Shown here one piece after another: positions 1 through 9,910 of a stretch of 64,000 nt of DNA (position 1 is its first letter; the number at the start of each line of letters is the position of its first letter). The position numbers were made by a program, and so were the translations under genes. The notes below the pieces were generated by a model. The model worked only from the letters and a program-made list of their open reading frames with translations, was not told where the DNA came from and did not search any database. Source of the DNA: Triatoma infestans (lineage: Eukaryota; Arthropoda; Insecta; Hemiptera; Reduviidae); the NCBI GenBank assembly GCA_011037195.1, contig JAAEAF010002809.1, forward strand, positions 1 to 64,000, written 5' to 3'.

Positions 1-450
1 AAGATTATTAGTTGTCATCAATATCAGTGAATCAAAGTAAAAAGATCTGATAATAAAAAAACTCACATTTTATTCAGCTTTAGTTACCCTATACAATTCT
101 TTATAAATAACTCATATTTTACATAATGTTGAATGTTATTTGTTTATTCTGCAAACGCATTAAAATGATTCTAAACTTAAATATTAAAAAAAAAAAGGTA
201 TGAAATACTGAGTATGTATATTAATTCAAGTCAATTGCCGTCCTGTATGTTTACAGCCTGCTTCTTTTTGGTATTCTTTGCTATTTTATATTTTGTTTTG
301 TAATATGATATTGTTTTTGCGTATTGCCTTTATATGTTGGGCTAATTCACTTACTACATTTGATTTAATGATGATTGTCATTCGGTTATAAGAAAAAATA
401 CTAAACCTTTTTTTTGATTGAAATCTTTTTCTAAAAGCCTTTAAGTTGCA
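1..450. other. AT-rich stretch, no recognisable feature
   Basis: The only open frames are short, low-complexity and Lys/Asn/Leu-rich, as expected by chance in AT-rich DNA. I see no coding or repeat signal. Confidence 0.6.
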
Positions 451-555
451 TAAATAGAATAACAAATTTAAACTTAGCATAAATAATAACTAATAAATAG
501 AATAACAAATTTAAACTTAGCATAAATAATAACTAATAAATAGAATAACAAATTT
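451..555. repeat. 43-bp tandem repeat, about 2.4 copies
   Basis: A 43-bp unit beginning TAAATAGAATAAC starts at 451, 494 and 537 and is essentially identical in each copy. The third copy is cut short near 555. Near-perfect identity suggests a recent local duplication. It is non-coding. Confidence 0.9.
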
Positions 556-789
556 ATGGTTTTCGATGTTTTTAAGTTCTGCAGTTCTTATAGACAAACA
601 AACCTATAGTACACGTGAGTAGAGATAATTTTTTTTTTTTTTTATCCTCAAGGATAACTACGAAAAGTCTGCAAATTAATTTATGCAGAGCTGTTTCTTT
701 GGGACGATTGGTTGAAATACCGGAGACTGTGCATGATAGTACAATAAAATAACTGATATGATGTTTTTCACAGCCATTTTTATGAAAAG

Positions 790-960
790 CACTTGAGTTT
801 CCGGGTTGAGAATGCATCAGTGATTTTGCTAAAAATCGACGTTTCGTCCATATTGCAATGAGCCTCTTCAGCGTCGTTATACTATGAAAGCTAATGGGAG
901 CATTAAATTTTCGTATTAAAGGGACGTGGCTCCATCTTCCGCCATCTTGATCTCCTTCTT
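790..960 (-). repeat. Dispersed repeat, left member of an inverted pair
   Basis: Read on the minus strand, this stretch matches 2225-2400 on the plus strand. Shared landmarks in order are a GCCACG block, AGTATAACGAC followed by CTGAA, then CGAAACG and a TTTCTAGCAAA-like block. The two copies lie in inverted orientation on either side of the CR1/Jockey-like fragment at 968-2107. There is no coding sequence. A CTGAA...GAAACG core of this kind is common near the ends of Penelope-like and other retroelements, but family membership is not established. Confidence 0.6.
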
Positions 961-967
961 GTATATA

Positions 968-2107
968 AAATAGAATAGAATAGAATAGAATATATTTATT
1001 TACCTGGACATATGTTTTTACATACAATAGGCTCGTCAATATGTGGCTGCAATATATACAAACAAATACACTTTGACCTACACTAAACATTATTAACACA
1101 TTACTTGCAAAAGAGACAGTGTCAGATCAGTCAGCGTTGAACTGGGTTACATTCCATTTGTTAGCTAGATACTCTTCTAGTTTGTAAAAAGTGTTTTTTA
1201 ATAAAAAAGTTTTAATAATTTTTGGAAATTTTTTCTTTTCTAAATTTCTCACTGATTCAGGAATTAAATTAAACACTTTAGTGGCCATTGAGCTGGGAGC
1301 TTTATCAGATTTAAACAGTCTGTTTTTAGCAATATGTAAGTTATTTTTAGTCCTTACATTGTAGGAATGTTTATTACTCCTTAAATCTTTATTCTCACTA
1401 TTTTTAATATCCATTATGTTCACATAAATGAATAAAGACGGCAACGTAAGTATGCCATGCTCTTTAAATAATGGTTTACAGCTGTCTGATTTTTTCTTAT
1501 TAAATATGATCCTTAAGGCCTTTTTTTGCATTTTAAAAACAGTTTTTGCATTAGTGGCTGCTCCCCATAACAGTAAACCATAGCTCAGCTTTGACTGGAA
1601 CAATCCGAAATACGCTGTTTTAAGTACCTCCAGAGATACTAAATCCCTCAGCTTTTTGAACAAGTAGATCATTTTTGCCAGCTTACCACTCAACTCCTGT
1701 ACATGTTCCTTCCAGGAGAGATTAGAATCAATTAATAATCCTAAAAATTTCACAGGTGGGTTGTTTTGTTTTTGACTTGAGTGAAAAACTTTTGTTATTG
1801 TTTTTTCTTTATTTAAAGATAATTTATTTTGAGTTAACCATTTCTCCAGAAACAACAGACCATTAGTGATGCTTTTCCGAACGTTATCATAACTTTTATC
1901 CTTCGTTATGAGTGTGGTATCGTCCGCATAAAACACGAACCTTCCTGAGGAGCACTCACCAACGTCATTATAATAAATTAAGAAAAGGAGTGGTCCTAAA
2001 ACAGAGCCTTGAGGAACTCCGTACTTTACCAACCTTAATTTCGATGTTTCTCCTTCTTGTAACACATACTGTAATCTCCCTGTTAAATATTGCTTAAAAA
2101 ATGCCAA
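968..2107 (-). mobile_element. 5'-truncated CR1/Jockey-group non-LTR retrotransposon
   Basis: The element reads right to left. It comprises the C-terminal half of a reverse transcriptase ORF (1127-2107), a short 3' UTR, and a microsatellite tail of TAGAA units (968-992 as read on the plus strand). Simple-repeat tails are typical of many CR1/Jockey-group elements. The endonuclease and N-terminal RT are missing. The 5' limit coincides with a 19-bp tandem duplication at 2089-2126. No clean target-site duplication was found. Confidence 0.85.
1127..2107 (-). pseudogene. Reverse transcriptase, C-terminal half
   Basis: The 326-residue open frame begins at RT domain 4 (FFKQYLTGR). It carries GVPQGSVLGPLLF near residues 31-43 and the catalytic YADDT box near residues 60-64. 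The LSLNKEKT and KFLGLLIDSNLSW blocks follow, then the thumb region and a C-terminal NVRTKNNLHIAKNRLFKSD block seen in CR1/L2/Jockey-group proteins. The catalytic aspartates are intact and there is no internal stop, so the copy looks younger than most in this window. It lacks the endonuclease and the N-terminal RT and cannot act alone. The first ATG lies within the duplicated 19-bp segment and is not a genuine start. Confidence 0.9.
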
Positions 2108-2126
2108 ATTGCTTAAAAAATGCCAA
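2089..2126. repeat. Perfect 19-bp tandem duplication at the element 5' edge
   Basis: ATTGCTTAAAAAATGCCAA occurs at 2089-2107 and again at 2108-2126 without a mismatch. The first copy is RT coding sequence (minus strand); the second lies outside the recognisable element. It may mark a truncation or repair junction. Confidence 0.9.
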
Positions 2127-2224
2127 CTATAGGTAGTGAGTGGGAGGCGCTTAATTTTCTCTTCCTATCCCACTGCTCTCCTGTCAATGTTTTATCCTTG
2201 CCCTGCTCCGAAAAACACCTGAAT

Positions 2225-2400
2225 ATTTTTTTTTTACTAAGCCACGCCCACTCTCTACCTCTCTACCAAAGTTCAGTGCTTCATTCGCTTTTAAAGTATA
2301 ACGACCCTGAATTGGGCGAAACGACGATTTCTAGCAAACTACTGTCTAAACCAGGAAACTCACATGATTTTGAGATTAAAAACATCATTTATTTGTGCAG
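2225..2400 (+). repeat. Dispersed repeat, right member of the inverted pair
   Basis: This is the plus-strand partner of 790-960. It carries GCCACGCCC, AGTATAACGACCCTGAA, GGGCGAAACGACG and TTTCTAGCAAA in the same order. CCCTGAATTGGGCGAAACG can form a small hairpin (CCC/GGG) before GAAACG. No coding capacity is evident. Confidence 0.6.
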
Positions 2401-2894
2401 AATGTAGGCAAAGGGGTCCGTAGTATTCATGACAATAACTGTATTATATAAATTCTAGTCAACTTCAATCTCTTTCAGAAAATGACCGATTTGTTAGGCC
2501 CATCACTTCTTAGAAGTACTTATTAAACAGTAAGGAATGAACATCTTATTTTGTTTTTGACTTAATATCAATGTTGGAGCATTAGAAAAATCTCTCACAC
2601 TCACACTCAGTCGTCTTTCTCTTATTCCAATTTATACAATTTCATTAACAGACAAATTTTCTTAGAACTAGAAGATTTGTCATTTTCATCTTTGTTTGTA
2701 TCATACATAGAGGAGTATGTTTGTTGTTTTTTTGTTTAGTTATTGCTATTTGTAATTTTGTAGCCCTGGAGATGTCTTAATATATAAGACGAAACGTTGT
2801 TGATGTAAATTTTGTTTTATTTAAATTGACCAAATTCCTAAAGAATCTATATCCATTGTAAAATTTTAACATTTAAAATGTAGGTAATTCTATG
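2401..2894. other. Non-coding; one strong hairpin near 2770
   Basis: No gene is seen. At about 2765-2805 CTGGAGAT is followed by GTCTTA/TAAGAC, a perfect 6-bp stem with an ATATA loop, and then GAAACG. This resembles the CTGAAGA...GAAACG stem-loops seen near the ends of Penelope-like elements, but the core is imperfect for a hammerhead ribozyme. Confidence 0.5.
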
Positions 2895-3115
2895 GATTCC
2901 TCAGAATACACTTCTATATCAATTTTTCCGGAAAATGCTACAAATAAAAGTGATAGGCCTGTATCATTGCACTTAACATTCCAAATTTAAAAAAAAAAAA
3001 AATTCCACCCGTTTTCGAGGGAAATTCCAAAAAAATAACTCAAAAACTCTATAGTGTCGAATTTGGTTAAAATGATTCTCTGAACTCAAATCAGGAGTAC
3101 TAACATTGGCTTCTA
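2895..3115 (+). repeat. HT repeat, central fragment
   Basis: Diagnostic blocks are TTTCCGGAAAATG, ACAAATAAAAGTGATAGG, a degenerate AAGTTTAAAGAAAATCG region, CCGTTTTCGAG and AACTCAAAAACTC. Both termini are absent. A further scrap (TTTACAAAGTTTAAAGAAAA) lies near 3247-3268. Confidence 0.7.
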
Positions 3116-3905
3116 TATTACTTCAAATTATATAAGTTGTATATGCATTAAACTGGTGTGGTATTCAGTGGAAAGCATAATGTTGCTGAAACCCAAAAAA
3201 TAAATTTGCAGATCAAATGATAGCCATATATTATGTGCATAGATATTTTACAAAGTTTAAAGAAAATCAGAACTCTTACTAGGCGCAAGAGCAAGTAAAA
3301 ATTCATTATAAGTTTCGAGAAGGATTTCCTTTGCTTTGAATGCTAATATTTTTTTTTTTGTGCTAAATTTATCAAATTTGCAATAAATACAAAATCACTT
3401 CTATAACTCTATATTGCAAAATTGAATAAATCATTTACTGGGAAGTTCTACATTTAATTTAAATCTAATTAAGTGCATACGTTTATAGTGAAATGTAATG
3501 CAAGAGAGAGGATTCATTGGTGAGTAAAATCACTCAAAAGCAATGAAGGACTTTGAAACAATCAGGATTCTGTAGACGCCATTAATTCTCTATTTATTGC
3601 ACTTCCTGTAAGGAAATAATGGTTAAGCTTTGTTGAGAGGGAAGTTGAAAGAAAATTATTGGAGAAACTAATCGTGTGTACATTTATGGAGATATCCAAA
3701 CGGTTGAATTTAGTTGATTAGATTTGAAATCAATTTACAAATTCAATTTACAATGTAAGGATCGAGAAAAATATTTAATTTTGAAAAAATTGTATGATTT
3801 TTAACCATATATTCATAATCTAATATAAATACCTGAAAGTATAGACAACTCCGTTGCTTATCTTTATCGAGTATTTGCAAAAAAACAAACAAACTGAAAA
3901 CAAGG
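3116..3905. other. AT-rich non-coding stretch
   Basis: Apart from the HT-repeat scrap near 3250 I see no ORF, repeat array or known motif. Confidence 0.5.
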
Positions 3906-4175
3906 TTCATTAATTTTATAGCAGGTGAAATTAGTAATGGTTTCCAGGTTGATGTGGTTTATACTGATTTTAAAAAGGCTTTTGACCGTGTGCCTCACTC
4001 CTTGTTAGTGGAGAAACTAAAGTTGCTAGGCTTGTGTGATCCTATGCTGAAGTGGTTTGAAGATTACCTTCGGGATAGAAAATGCCGGGTGAGGTGGATT
4101 CGGAGGTATATTCCTAGTGATGTGGGTTTCCAAATGGCATCTGGACTTTTCAAAACACATTTTTGCATTACTTGA
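3906..4175 (+). pseudogene. Reverse transcriptase fragment (domains 2-4)
   Basis: Open from about 3906 with no ATG, the translation contains VVYTDFKKAFDRVPHSLL, the RT domain 3 motif with the first catalytic aspartate. LKWFEDYLRDRKCRV follows, the region before the usual PQGS box. After about residue 65 the RT homology stops and the frame runs into 3' UTR. It is a 5'-truncated, internally deleted Jockey-like RT, not functional. Confidence 0.85.
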
Positions 4176-4308
4176 AGATTAACTGTTAAATGAGCATGTA
4201 TTATTTTACTATTATTATATTTATGTATCACTGTATGTATCACATGTAATGACTTCAACCATAAGGCTTACGCCGTTTGTTGATAAAAAATATAATAAAT
4301 AAATAAAG
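3906..4308 (+). mobile_element. Internally deleted Jockey-like non-LTR element with AATA-type tail
   Basis: An RT fragment (3906-4140) jumps directly to a 3' UTR (about 4141-4285) ending in a TAAATAAATAAA tail at about 4290-4308. The region between RT domain 4 and the 3' end, including the catalytic YADD box, is deleted. The tail directly abuts an HT-repeat fragment, which suggests insertion into that repeat. Confidence 0.75.
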
Positions 4309-4383
4309 TATCACCTCCACCGATTTTCTTCAAACTCAGAATTTTGACAACACAAGTTTGGAGGAAAGACTAATGTCACCACC
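4309..4383 (+). repeat. HT repeat fragment, left of the RTE insertion
   Basis: The CCGATTTTCTTCAAACTCAGA block matches the mid-section of other HT copies (compare about 32905). Positions 4357-4383 form the left copy of a 27-bp target-site duplication. The same copy resumes at 5779. Confidence 0.75.
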
Positions 4384-5778
4384 AAAATTTATAACCAGGT
4401 ACTGGAAGAGGACAGTATCCCGAGAGATTGGACTTTGTCTTACATTACACCAGTGTATAAACAAGGAAACTAAAAGGAGCCGAGGAATTACCGAGGAATT
4501 AGTGTAATGTCTTCTTTCAGTCGAATATTAAGTAGTATTGTTAAAAGGCGTCTGGAGGAAATGACAAAATCAATGCAAACCGAGGACCAGGCAGGATTTT
4601 ACATGTGGAAGATCATGCCTTGATCATATTTTTACAGTGCGCCAATTAACGGAGGAAATGGTGGCGAAAGGTAAAGAAGTCCACATGGTTTTTTGTGGAT
4701 CTTCAGAAAGCCTATGACTCCGTGCCTATTATTAGGATTTGGCCAGCATTGCAAAAGTTTTGAGTTGATACAAATATGATCGGGCTGATCAAAAGAATGT
4801 ATCAGGACTGTCGGGCATGTGTGAAGCAGGGATTGTGGCTCTTACAGGAGTTCAACACAACTAAAGGTCTGCGCCAGGGTTGTGGAATATCTTCTACAAT
4901 TTTCAAAATTTATCTGGAGAGTGTATTGATGGATTGGAATGCTTCCTGCAGAGGAATGGGGGCATTCCAATAAGAGGCAAACATGTACACTCCCTTCCAT
5001 TCGCAGATGACTAAGTTATTTTATCCCAGGACCGCGAGGATATTAAGTATCTAATAAGAAAACTGCTTGAAAGCTCTGAAGCTGGCGGCTTCAAAGTGAA
5101 TTTTGATAAGTCCGAGTACTTGGTTGTAGGAGGAGAGGGCCGGGGTCTGAAGGTGAACTCACAGGTTATTAGGTGAACTTAGGTCCGTTCGCCGTTTCAA
5201 GTATTGGGGTTCAATTATTGATAGCTCCGGTAGCTGTGAGGCTAACGTTCTAAGCAGGGTAGGACAAGCCAAGGCTGCGATCCTTTGTTTGAACGGAGTC
5301 AGCTGGAGCAAAGATATATCATTGGATAGGAAGAAACTAATTCTCTGGGTGATAATGGAAAGCATTCTCACGTTCGGTGGGGAAAGCTGGACACTTACCA
5401 AACGTCTCAGACAACAGATAAATGCAATTGCGATGGACGGTCTGAGACGCAGTATGAGGATCTCTCTTCTCCATAGGAGAAGGAATATAGATATCCGTGC
5501 GGATATGGAAGCACAGGAGACTGCAATTGACCGACTAGAAGTGGTACGATCATGTCCAGCGAATGGGGAAGGAAAAGTTGCCAAAGAATGTGTTTTTTGT
5601 GGTCCCCTCCTGGAAGAAGAAAAAGAGAGCGCCCTAGAATGACATGGAAAGGACATATGGTTCGAGCAATGCATGCTTGCGACCTGACGGAAGAGGTCTG
5701 GGAAAACCGCCTCACATAGTCTTTGGGGGTCAAAGGTAACCACGGAAACCATGGAAATCCTTACAAAAACAAAAAAAA
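4384..5778 (+). mobile_element. RTE-like non-LTR retrotransposon, 5'-truncated, with 27-bp TSD
   Basis: The bounds are set by a duplication of 27 bp (4357-4383 and 5779-5805, 25 of 27 identical, both differences transitions). Inside is one decayed RT/C-terminal ORF in several frames and an A-rich 3' end (ACAAAAACAAAAAAAA). At 1395 bp it lacks the endonuclease. The flanking DNA on both sides belongs to a single HT repeat, so the insertion is younger than that copy. Confidence 0.85.
4390..5720 (+). pseudogene. RTE-like reverse transcriptase relic
   Basis: Read across frames, the sequence gives the RT N-terminus (IPRDWTLSYITPVYK, then NYRGISVMS), FVDLQKAYDSVP at about 4690-4730 and KGLRQGCGISSTIFKIYLE at 4862-4918. 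A catalytic box LPFADD follows near 4992-5010 with a stop right after it, then FKVNFDKSEYLVVGG. The C-terminal part (5289-5720) has WTLTKRLRQQINAIAMDGLRR and an arginine-rich tail. At least four frameshifts or stops interrupt it. The block order is that of RTE-group elements. Confidence 0.85.
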
Positions 5779-6168
5779 TTTGGAGGAAAGGCCAATGTCA
5801 CCACCATTCCTTCAAAACCTCATAAAATTAATTTTCTCAGAAAAATGTTTCAAATAAAAGATGCAGCTTTTTATACGTATGTGTGTAATTGCTATATTAA
5901 GTTTAAAGAAAATCATTGTATCCGTTTTCGAGAAAACTTGCAAAAAAAAAAAAATAAATAAATCCACTGAGTAAAATGGTATTTCTGGTTGACAGATTTT
6001 TATCAGAATTCCCCTGTGGTAGAACTTAAATGAAATATCATGTTTGAACTTTCTACGATTTTCCGTTTTTGAATTATACTGATCCGCACACATACACACT
6101 TGCCAATTTCTAAAAATACTTTTTCCGGACTCACGGCATCTCAAAAATGTGTTTCCCGTGAAAACTCT
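5779..6168 (+). repeat. HT repeat, right part after the RTE insertion
   Basis: 5779-5805 is the right target duplication. Then follow TTTCTCAGAAAAATGTTTCA, AAGTTTAAAGAAAATCATTG, CCGTTTTCGAGAAAA, a TTTCTGGTTGACAGATTTT block, CTTTCTACGATTTTCCGTTT and TTCCCGTGAAAACTC. The terminal hairpin is lost where the RTE C-terminal fragment begins at about 6160. Confidence 0.85.
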
Positions 6169-6680
6169 TCTTCTTTTTCGTCTTCTTCTTAGTTGTAACC
6201 CATTCTATTCCCGGTGTATGCTCTCTTTTATCTGTCGAGCTCTTTTGCTCCAGTCCATGCCTTTTAGTCGTAAGTCTTCTTTAACACCTTCTTCCCAACA
6301 ATCTTTTGGTTATCCTCTGCTTCTGTACCCCTCAACTTTTGTTTCGTAAGTAATCCTGACAATCCTTGCTTAATACATTGTTAACAAGTAAGTGACCTAA
6401 CCATCTGAGTCTATTCTCTCTTAATATTATTTTCCCTACAGTCTTTACATCGATATTCTCCCCCTAACTATATATACTATTTTATCTTGACGCGTCTTAC
6501 CTTCAATTTTACTAAGGAATTTTATTTCGGCTACCTAGCGTTGGCTTCGGTGTCTTGATATTAAGGTCCAGAACTCACGGAGAAATGTGCTTTTAAATAC
6601 GGCTCTTTTTCGTTTCCTTACTCACTTCTCTCTTACGTTTAGGAAACCTCTCTTCAAATGAACGCGATACTTCCTCTTAT
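6160..6680 (-). pseudogene. RTE-group element, C-terminal coding fragment
   Basis: Minus-strand translation gives, in order and with stops, an AEIKFLSKIEGKTRQDKI block, a degenerate RWFGHLL-like block and GYRSRG-PKDCWEEGVKEDL. This matches the conserved C-terminus of RTE-like proteins (AEMKFLR..GKTRRDRI, WFGHV.RM, RGRPRKRWEDGVREDL). Only the C-terminal part after the RT domain remains. It may be a different subfamily from the copy at 4384-5778, whose C-terminus is not alignable by eye. Confidence 0.7.
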
Positions 6681-6689
6681 CAGCAGTTA

Positions 6690-7950
6690 GAGAAATTAAG
6701 CAAAGGTTATCTGGGCATGCAGGGTTTTGACAAAACTAATTTTTTTTTTTTTTAAACACAAATAAAGTTCTACCACGTATCCAGGTGGAATATGAAGAAG
6801 TTATCACGAAAGATAAGGATAATATTACTTTTATAAAAGTAAACAAACATATTACACACTGGACAGACCATTTTTAGAGAGAATGAGAGCTGGGTGAGTG
6901 AATACAAAAAAGGAAAAAGAAAGTTTGGCCTTAATAACTAGTAAAAGTAGTTAAAGACGATAAGGTTGTCGAATCGGGCCGAGATATAAAAAAGTTTGGG
7001 AGTGGAGTGAAAGAAGTTGATTTTTATAATTTCTTTTACTTGAGTTATTTTTATTATTTATTTTAATGTGTTTTATTTTATTTTAATTTATATTTTATTT
7101 ATTTTTTTATGTTCACTTTTTTCTCACTCTTTCTTTTTCTACAAAATTTTACGTACCTACATAATACATTAATTTATCTGCAAAGAATGAAAGTCATAAC
7201 TATACATGTAATAAAGTAAAATTAATTGAAACACATTATTCAGCCATAAAAAAAAAACAAAAAAAACAAAAGGGTAGGCACTTAAATTCCACTACTTTTT
7301 CAAAAGCATTTTTTTTTATGGTACGCTTTCTGCCCTCTAATTACTTTTCTGAAAGTATAATACAAGTTTTTCTAAAAAAATAAAAAATTCTTTAAATTGT
7401 GAAATAAAACTGCCTGATCTAGCCAGGATATGTTTTCCCGGCAAATAAGATCAGTTTAATATCTTCTATGTTTTCCTTATGACTGAATATTAAAGACGTC
7501 GGCTCTGCCATATGAAAATAGTTCTACATTTCCAGCACATTCTCATACTGGAGAGGGAACTTGGAAAATATATTAAAAATTAAATAAAAGTTCAGATGAT
7601 AAAAATGTTTAATGACAGCCTCAAGAAGAAGAGGAGAAAAATTCGATAAAAAATATTTACGCGACCTTCTCTCAGAATGTGAAATATGTAATATGTTCGA
7701 GGATATAAAATATATATTAATATATTAATATTACTTACAATTAAACCAATAATTTGAATAATCAATATTTATTAAAAAGGGACTTATAATTATTCCAAAG
7801 AAGTCTTGTAGGATCTGCCCCCCTCCCAATTGAATTTTAAGGACAATAAGTCGACATATAAAAACGATAAATATATATTGCTAATAATAAACAATAATAA
7901 TGTTAATAAATTTAGAAAATATTTATTATATTAAGAGAAATTTGTGTAAC
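6690..7950. other. AT-rich non-coding stretch
   Basis: There are several A/T homopolymer runs and no supported ORF, repeat array or motif. Confidence 0.5.
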
Positions 7951-7952
7951 AC

Positions 7953-8370
7953 TTGGGCTCAATTTATTCAATTTTTACAATTTTGAGGAACACTACCCTA
8001 TCCGAGGGCAAAAATATCTTTACACAACACTCTCTTAAAAATTCCTCCTTCTTAAGCTCTCCTCATCACCAGCGTCTATTCTACGCCATTTCACCAAAAA
8101 TGCCGTACCACTCTTCAACTTACCTCTTCAACGCCATCCTCCGCACCACCTACTTATCCTCCTTGTGGAAATTCGCTAACATTAAATTTTACCCAAACCT
8201 AAAAAGATGTCACTCATATTGTCTCTTCCAATTGCCCGATTACACTTCTTCCTGTTGAGGGAAAGATAATAGAACGGCTTCTATTCAAACGTATTTATCC
8301 TCTTTTTGAAGAATTTCTTTCCGAAAATCAATTGGGATATGATAGGAGTTTCAGGGGTTTAAAATTAACA
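7953..8370 (+). pseudogene. Jockey-like reverse transcriptase, N-terminal fragment
   Basis: The 101-residue frame includes STYLFNAILRTTYLSSLWK, followed after frameshifts by PITLLPVEGKIIERLLFKRI and FEEFLSENQLGYDRSF. The same blocks occur in the element at 41194-43086 (IYNAVFRTTYFSILWKFSS, PISLLPILGKVLEKILLNRL, NHQFGFRSG), so the two belong to related Jockey-like families. Endonuclease, catalytic RT core and 3' end are absent. Confidence 0.8.
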
Positions 8371-8924
8371 ACTAAATACTATTACTATTGCACTATAATT
8401 AATATATATACACTTATGATTCTAAAGACTTGACTTATGAGATTAAGAGGCAGGGAGATAAACTCAATGAGAGACTGAGAGATAGGCAAGTGGTTGATGT
8501 GTAGACTCGATGTTTGTGTTTGGCTGATCGCAGGAAGGTGACTTTGCTCTTGAAGATGGTGATAGAATGGGGGACTCCACTGTTCCTTTTTCCTTCAATT
8601 TAGACTCCTGTGGTAGGGGAAGTAGGACAGTGCTTCATCCCCAACCATTGGTTGGCTTCGTTTCCTTTTATACGAGCTTGGCGTTCCTTGCGGACAGCGG
8701 GAACTAATTTGACTTGTGATGTGCCATCACAGGATTCCGAGCCTGTCACACCGCGGCTCACCAACGTCACCGCTTTGTTGATGTCTTTCATCCGCGAAAC
8801 TGTTCGGTTGAGGTTTTGGATGTCGCTCAGATATATGTTCTCAAGCTACAGACAACACTCACCCATCACCCATTAGAACCATACACTATGCTGAAGAGTG
8901 GTACTTTAATGAAAAGTTTAGTTT
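8371..8924. other. Unassigned stretch, less AT-rich around 8600-8880
   Basis: Two overlapping ORFs on opposite strands (plus 8610-8876, minus 8600-8791) occupy a less AT-rich patch. Neither contains a motif I recognise. It may be part of an unrecognised repeat. I do not call a gene. Confidence 0.4.
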
Positions 8925-9362
8925 GCTACCGTTTCTCTCAGAAATCTGAAAACAAATCAATCCACCCTCCGTAAAATATCTCAAATAAAAGTGATACGTA
9001 TTTATATGGATGTAGATGGTATACAAAGTTTAAAGAATATCGTTGGAGCCATTTGCGAGAAGATCGGGAAAAGCTGAATGGATTTTGACTGAAACCTTAG
9101 CTATATATATATATATATATATATGGTAGTGGTAACTGAACAAAATACCAGCTTGAGCTTCCAGCTATTTTTTATTTATGAGAAACTTTGTTTATATATG
9201 TGTGTATATACACAGACACGTATATATATATATAAAATTTGTTAAAAACATTTTTTTCGTACTCTGTGGACATCAAAACATTTATATTTCCGGTAAATAC
9301 TTAATTTCGAAAATTTGACGTGTTTGCAATACTTCCTCTCACCACGACTAAGAGAAAGTAGA
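8925..9362 (+). repeat. HT repeat, 5'-incomplete copy
   Basis: Landmarks are TCTCAAATAAAAGTGATACG, AAGTTTAAAGAATATCGTTG, GAGCCATTTGCGAGAAGAT, an (AT)n expansion at 9103-9124, TTTCCGGTAAATACTTAATT, CGAAAATTTGACGTG and the 3' terminus CAATACTTCCTCTCACCACG followed by ACTAAGAGAAAGTAG. The 3' hairpin (CTTCCTCT.../...AGAGAAAG) is partly preserved. Confidence 0.85.
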
Positions 9363-9559
9363 AAGGTCATTCATAAAAATCCATTGATATTGTATAATTT
9401 TGACATAAATGGAGGTGCAGGCATCATCTTCATCAACATAATCTATCGCTTAAGAAGTGTTTAAATCTTATAATCTCAGTACCAAAAGCTAGAATTGAAC
9501 TCAAATTCGTGACACTCCTCAACTTAATAGACCATATTTGAAACCAATACGTTTCTAAC

Positions 9560-9910
9560 GTTTCCTTTAAACTAGAAATGCTTATTCCAAATTTATAAAT
9601 CTAGGAAAATTTTTATTTGAACCGTTTTTCCGGGAAAATTGTTTTTCTGAGGGCTTGTGTTGGAAAATTTGTGGAAACTCAAGTTTCATAATCCGCTTGG
9701 ATTAGACCAGAAACTTTCGGACATTATTTACACTATTACTTTCTTGTGTGGATTTCTCAGTATTCCTGATTTTCTTGAAATGATCCCAACGTTTTTTTCC
9801 TTAAAATTCACACATATCTCGTATAAATTAATGTAAACATTACTTTTAGATTGAATCATTTTTCCAGCACATTTGTGTTAAGCGGGGTTTTAGTAGGAGA
9901 TGGAGACATG
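9560..9910 (-). repeat. HT repeat, strongly degenerate
   Basis: Read on the minus strand, remnants of GTTTAAAGAAA-CGTT occur near 9560-9578 and again near 9795-9815, with a degenerate ATTTTC/CAGAAA context. Both ends are lost. Confidence is limited by divergence. Confidence 0.5.

Noticed and set aside
572..1099. 175-residue minus-strand ORF
   Set aside because: It runs across the TAGAA tail and the inverted dispersed repeat, is low in motif content and Ser/Thr/Lys-rich, so it is a chance frame.
5159..5752. 197-residue minus-strand ORF
   Set aside because: It is antisense to the RTE-like RT C-terminus, whose plus-strand reading has clear motifs.
9480..9540. tRNA-like B box (GAGTTCAATTC on the minus strand)
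   Set aside because: The A box is not convincing and no body, tail or duplication is visible.
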